Under the pieces are notes generated by a model, which saw only the letters and a list, made by a program, of their open reading frames with translations, was not told the origin of the DNA and did no database searches. DNA of 6,878 nt from Dehalococcoidia bacterium (GTDB lineage: Bacteria; Chloroflexota; Dehalococcoidia; Plut-88900). Where the stretch lies: assembly GCA_012270635.1 (NCBI GenBank), contig JAAXHX010000036.1:1-6878 (forward strand), written 5' to 3'. How positions within the stretch are numbered: position 1 is the stretch's first letter; each line of letters begins with the position of its first letter. Positions 6,558 through 6,878 of this stretch are shown piece by piece. The position numbers and the translations under genes are program-made.

Positions 6558-6612
6558 TTGCCCGGCTGTTCTCAGCAACCATTACCGTCACAACCGTGGG
6601 AGGAAACTAAAG

Positions 6613-6878
6613 ATGGCAGACCAGATCCAGGCAGGGCAGGAAGCCCCCGATTTCACGCTCCAGGGCACCAAGGGAGGGGACGTAACCCTAAGCCAATACA
6701 GGGGTGACAAGAACGTGCTCCTGGCTTTCTACGTGCTCGACTTCACCGGCGGCTGAAGCACCGAACTGGCCACCCTTCGGGCGGCCCGGAGCTCCTTCAA
6801 CGACGCCAACACCCAGGTGCTGGGTCTCAGCATCGACAGCATTTTCGCCCACAAGGTCTACGACCTGACCCTCGGGGG
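6613..6878 (+). CDS. Selenocysteine-containing peroxiredoxin, 3' end beyond window
   Basis: A thioredoxin-fold peroxidase of the AhpC/TSA-BCP class, reducing peroxides with a catalytic thiol or selenol. The ATG follows GGAGG at nine bases. Residues 1-47 are a textbook peroxiredoxin N-terminus: [35 protein letters not shown], then DFTGG. Codon 48 is TGA (6754-6756), exactly where the peroxidatic cysteine belongs. The same frame then continues [14 protein letters not shown], and [16 protein letters not shown], typical downstream sequence, through 40 further codons to the window edge without another stop. Thr45 (TxxC position) and Glu51 are kept. The usual active-site Pro seven residues before the catalytic residue is Val41. 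A SECIS-like hairpin follows the TGA. I therefore read TGA as selenocysteine. The alternatives are a pseudogene or a base error from TGC/TGT. The resolving cysteine, if any, would lie outside the window. Confidence 0.85.
6754..6791 (+). promoter_or_regulatory. UGA selenocysteine codon with candidate bacterial SECIS hairpin
   Basis: The UGA (6754-6756) is followed after 18 bases by CTTCGGGCGGCCCGGAG (6775-6791). This folds into a seven-pair stem (one U-G) with apical loop CGG, or six pairs with loop GCGGC. The loop begins 25 bases after the UGA and has G as its second base. That agrees with the general bacterial SECIS pattern: a short hairpin inside the reading frame, roughly 16-37 bases from UGA to loop, with G among the first loop bases. 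Competing folds exist: GGCC 6768-6771 with 6783-6786, and CCGAA 6761-6765 with TTCGG 6776-6780. SelB binding is therefore inferred, not shown. Confidence 0.6.

Noticed and set aside
6613..6756. A free-standing 47-residue protein ending at the TGA, or a simple pseudogene
   Set aside because: The downstream frame remains intact and typical of peroxiredoxins, and the stop falls precisely on the catalytic position. Random decay would not be expected to show either.

Overview
This window reads as ordinary core chromosome from a high-GC bacterium, with a small acquired-looking cassette and one exceptional gene at the right edge. Most of the DNA is strongly GC-rich (45 of 60 bases in 3601-3660). The stretch around the toxin-antitoxin pair is visibly poorer (28 of 60 in 6001-6060). 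The gene order ybeY-dnaX-ybaB-recR-recO, a short type I citrate synthase and TRTGn-type extended -10 elements fit a deep-branching or Gram-positive-like lineage. A Dehalococcoidia/SAR202-like Chloroflexota is my best guess, but this is inference from style and not from any search.

Left block (1-4362, all minus strand): ybeY (rRNA maturation endonuclease) overlaps dnaX (clamp-loader tau/gamma subunit) in a TGATG junction. It is followed closely by ybaB (nucleoid-associated protein) and recR, and after a 105-base gap by recO. RecO and RecR act together in RecFOR gap repair, so this is a replication/repair operon. RecO appears to have its own promoter, placed so that the transcript would start at the ATG (leaderless). 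A partial lipoprotein-like gene with a TTG start overlaps the recO stop and runs off the left edge.

Middle (4363-5783): a divergent intergenic region holds an extended -10 promoter reading left into ybeY and a TTGACA-type promoter reading right into gltA. The gltA mRNA would have a leader of about 158 bases with nested complementary segments.

Right block (5807-6878): a minus-strand HEPN/MNT toxin-antitoxin pair (hepT/mntA) lies in lower-GC DNA converging on gltA. Diverging from it, at 6613, is a plus-strand peroxiredoxin whose catalytic position is an in-frame TGA (6754-6756). The protein reads on in the same frame, with clear peroxiredoxin sequence, to the window edge. A 17-base hairpin with a CGG loop begins 18 bases after the TGA. 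This is best explained as a selenocysteine peroxiredoxin with a bacterial SECIS element. It is the most interesting item here, and a standard gene caller would break it into a 47-residue fragment.

The peroxiredoxin promoter and the ybeY promoter share the identical 11-mer TGTGCTATCAT. No rRNA, tRNA, CRISPR array, insertion sequence or prophage gene was seen, and no stretch over 300 bases lacks a gene.
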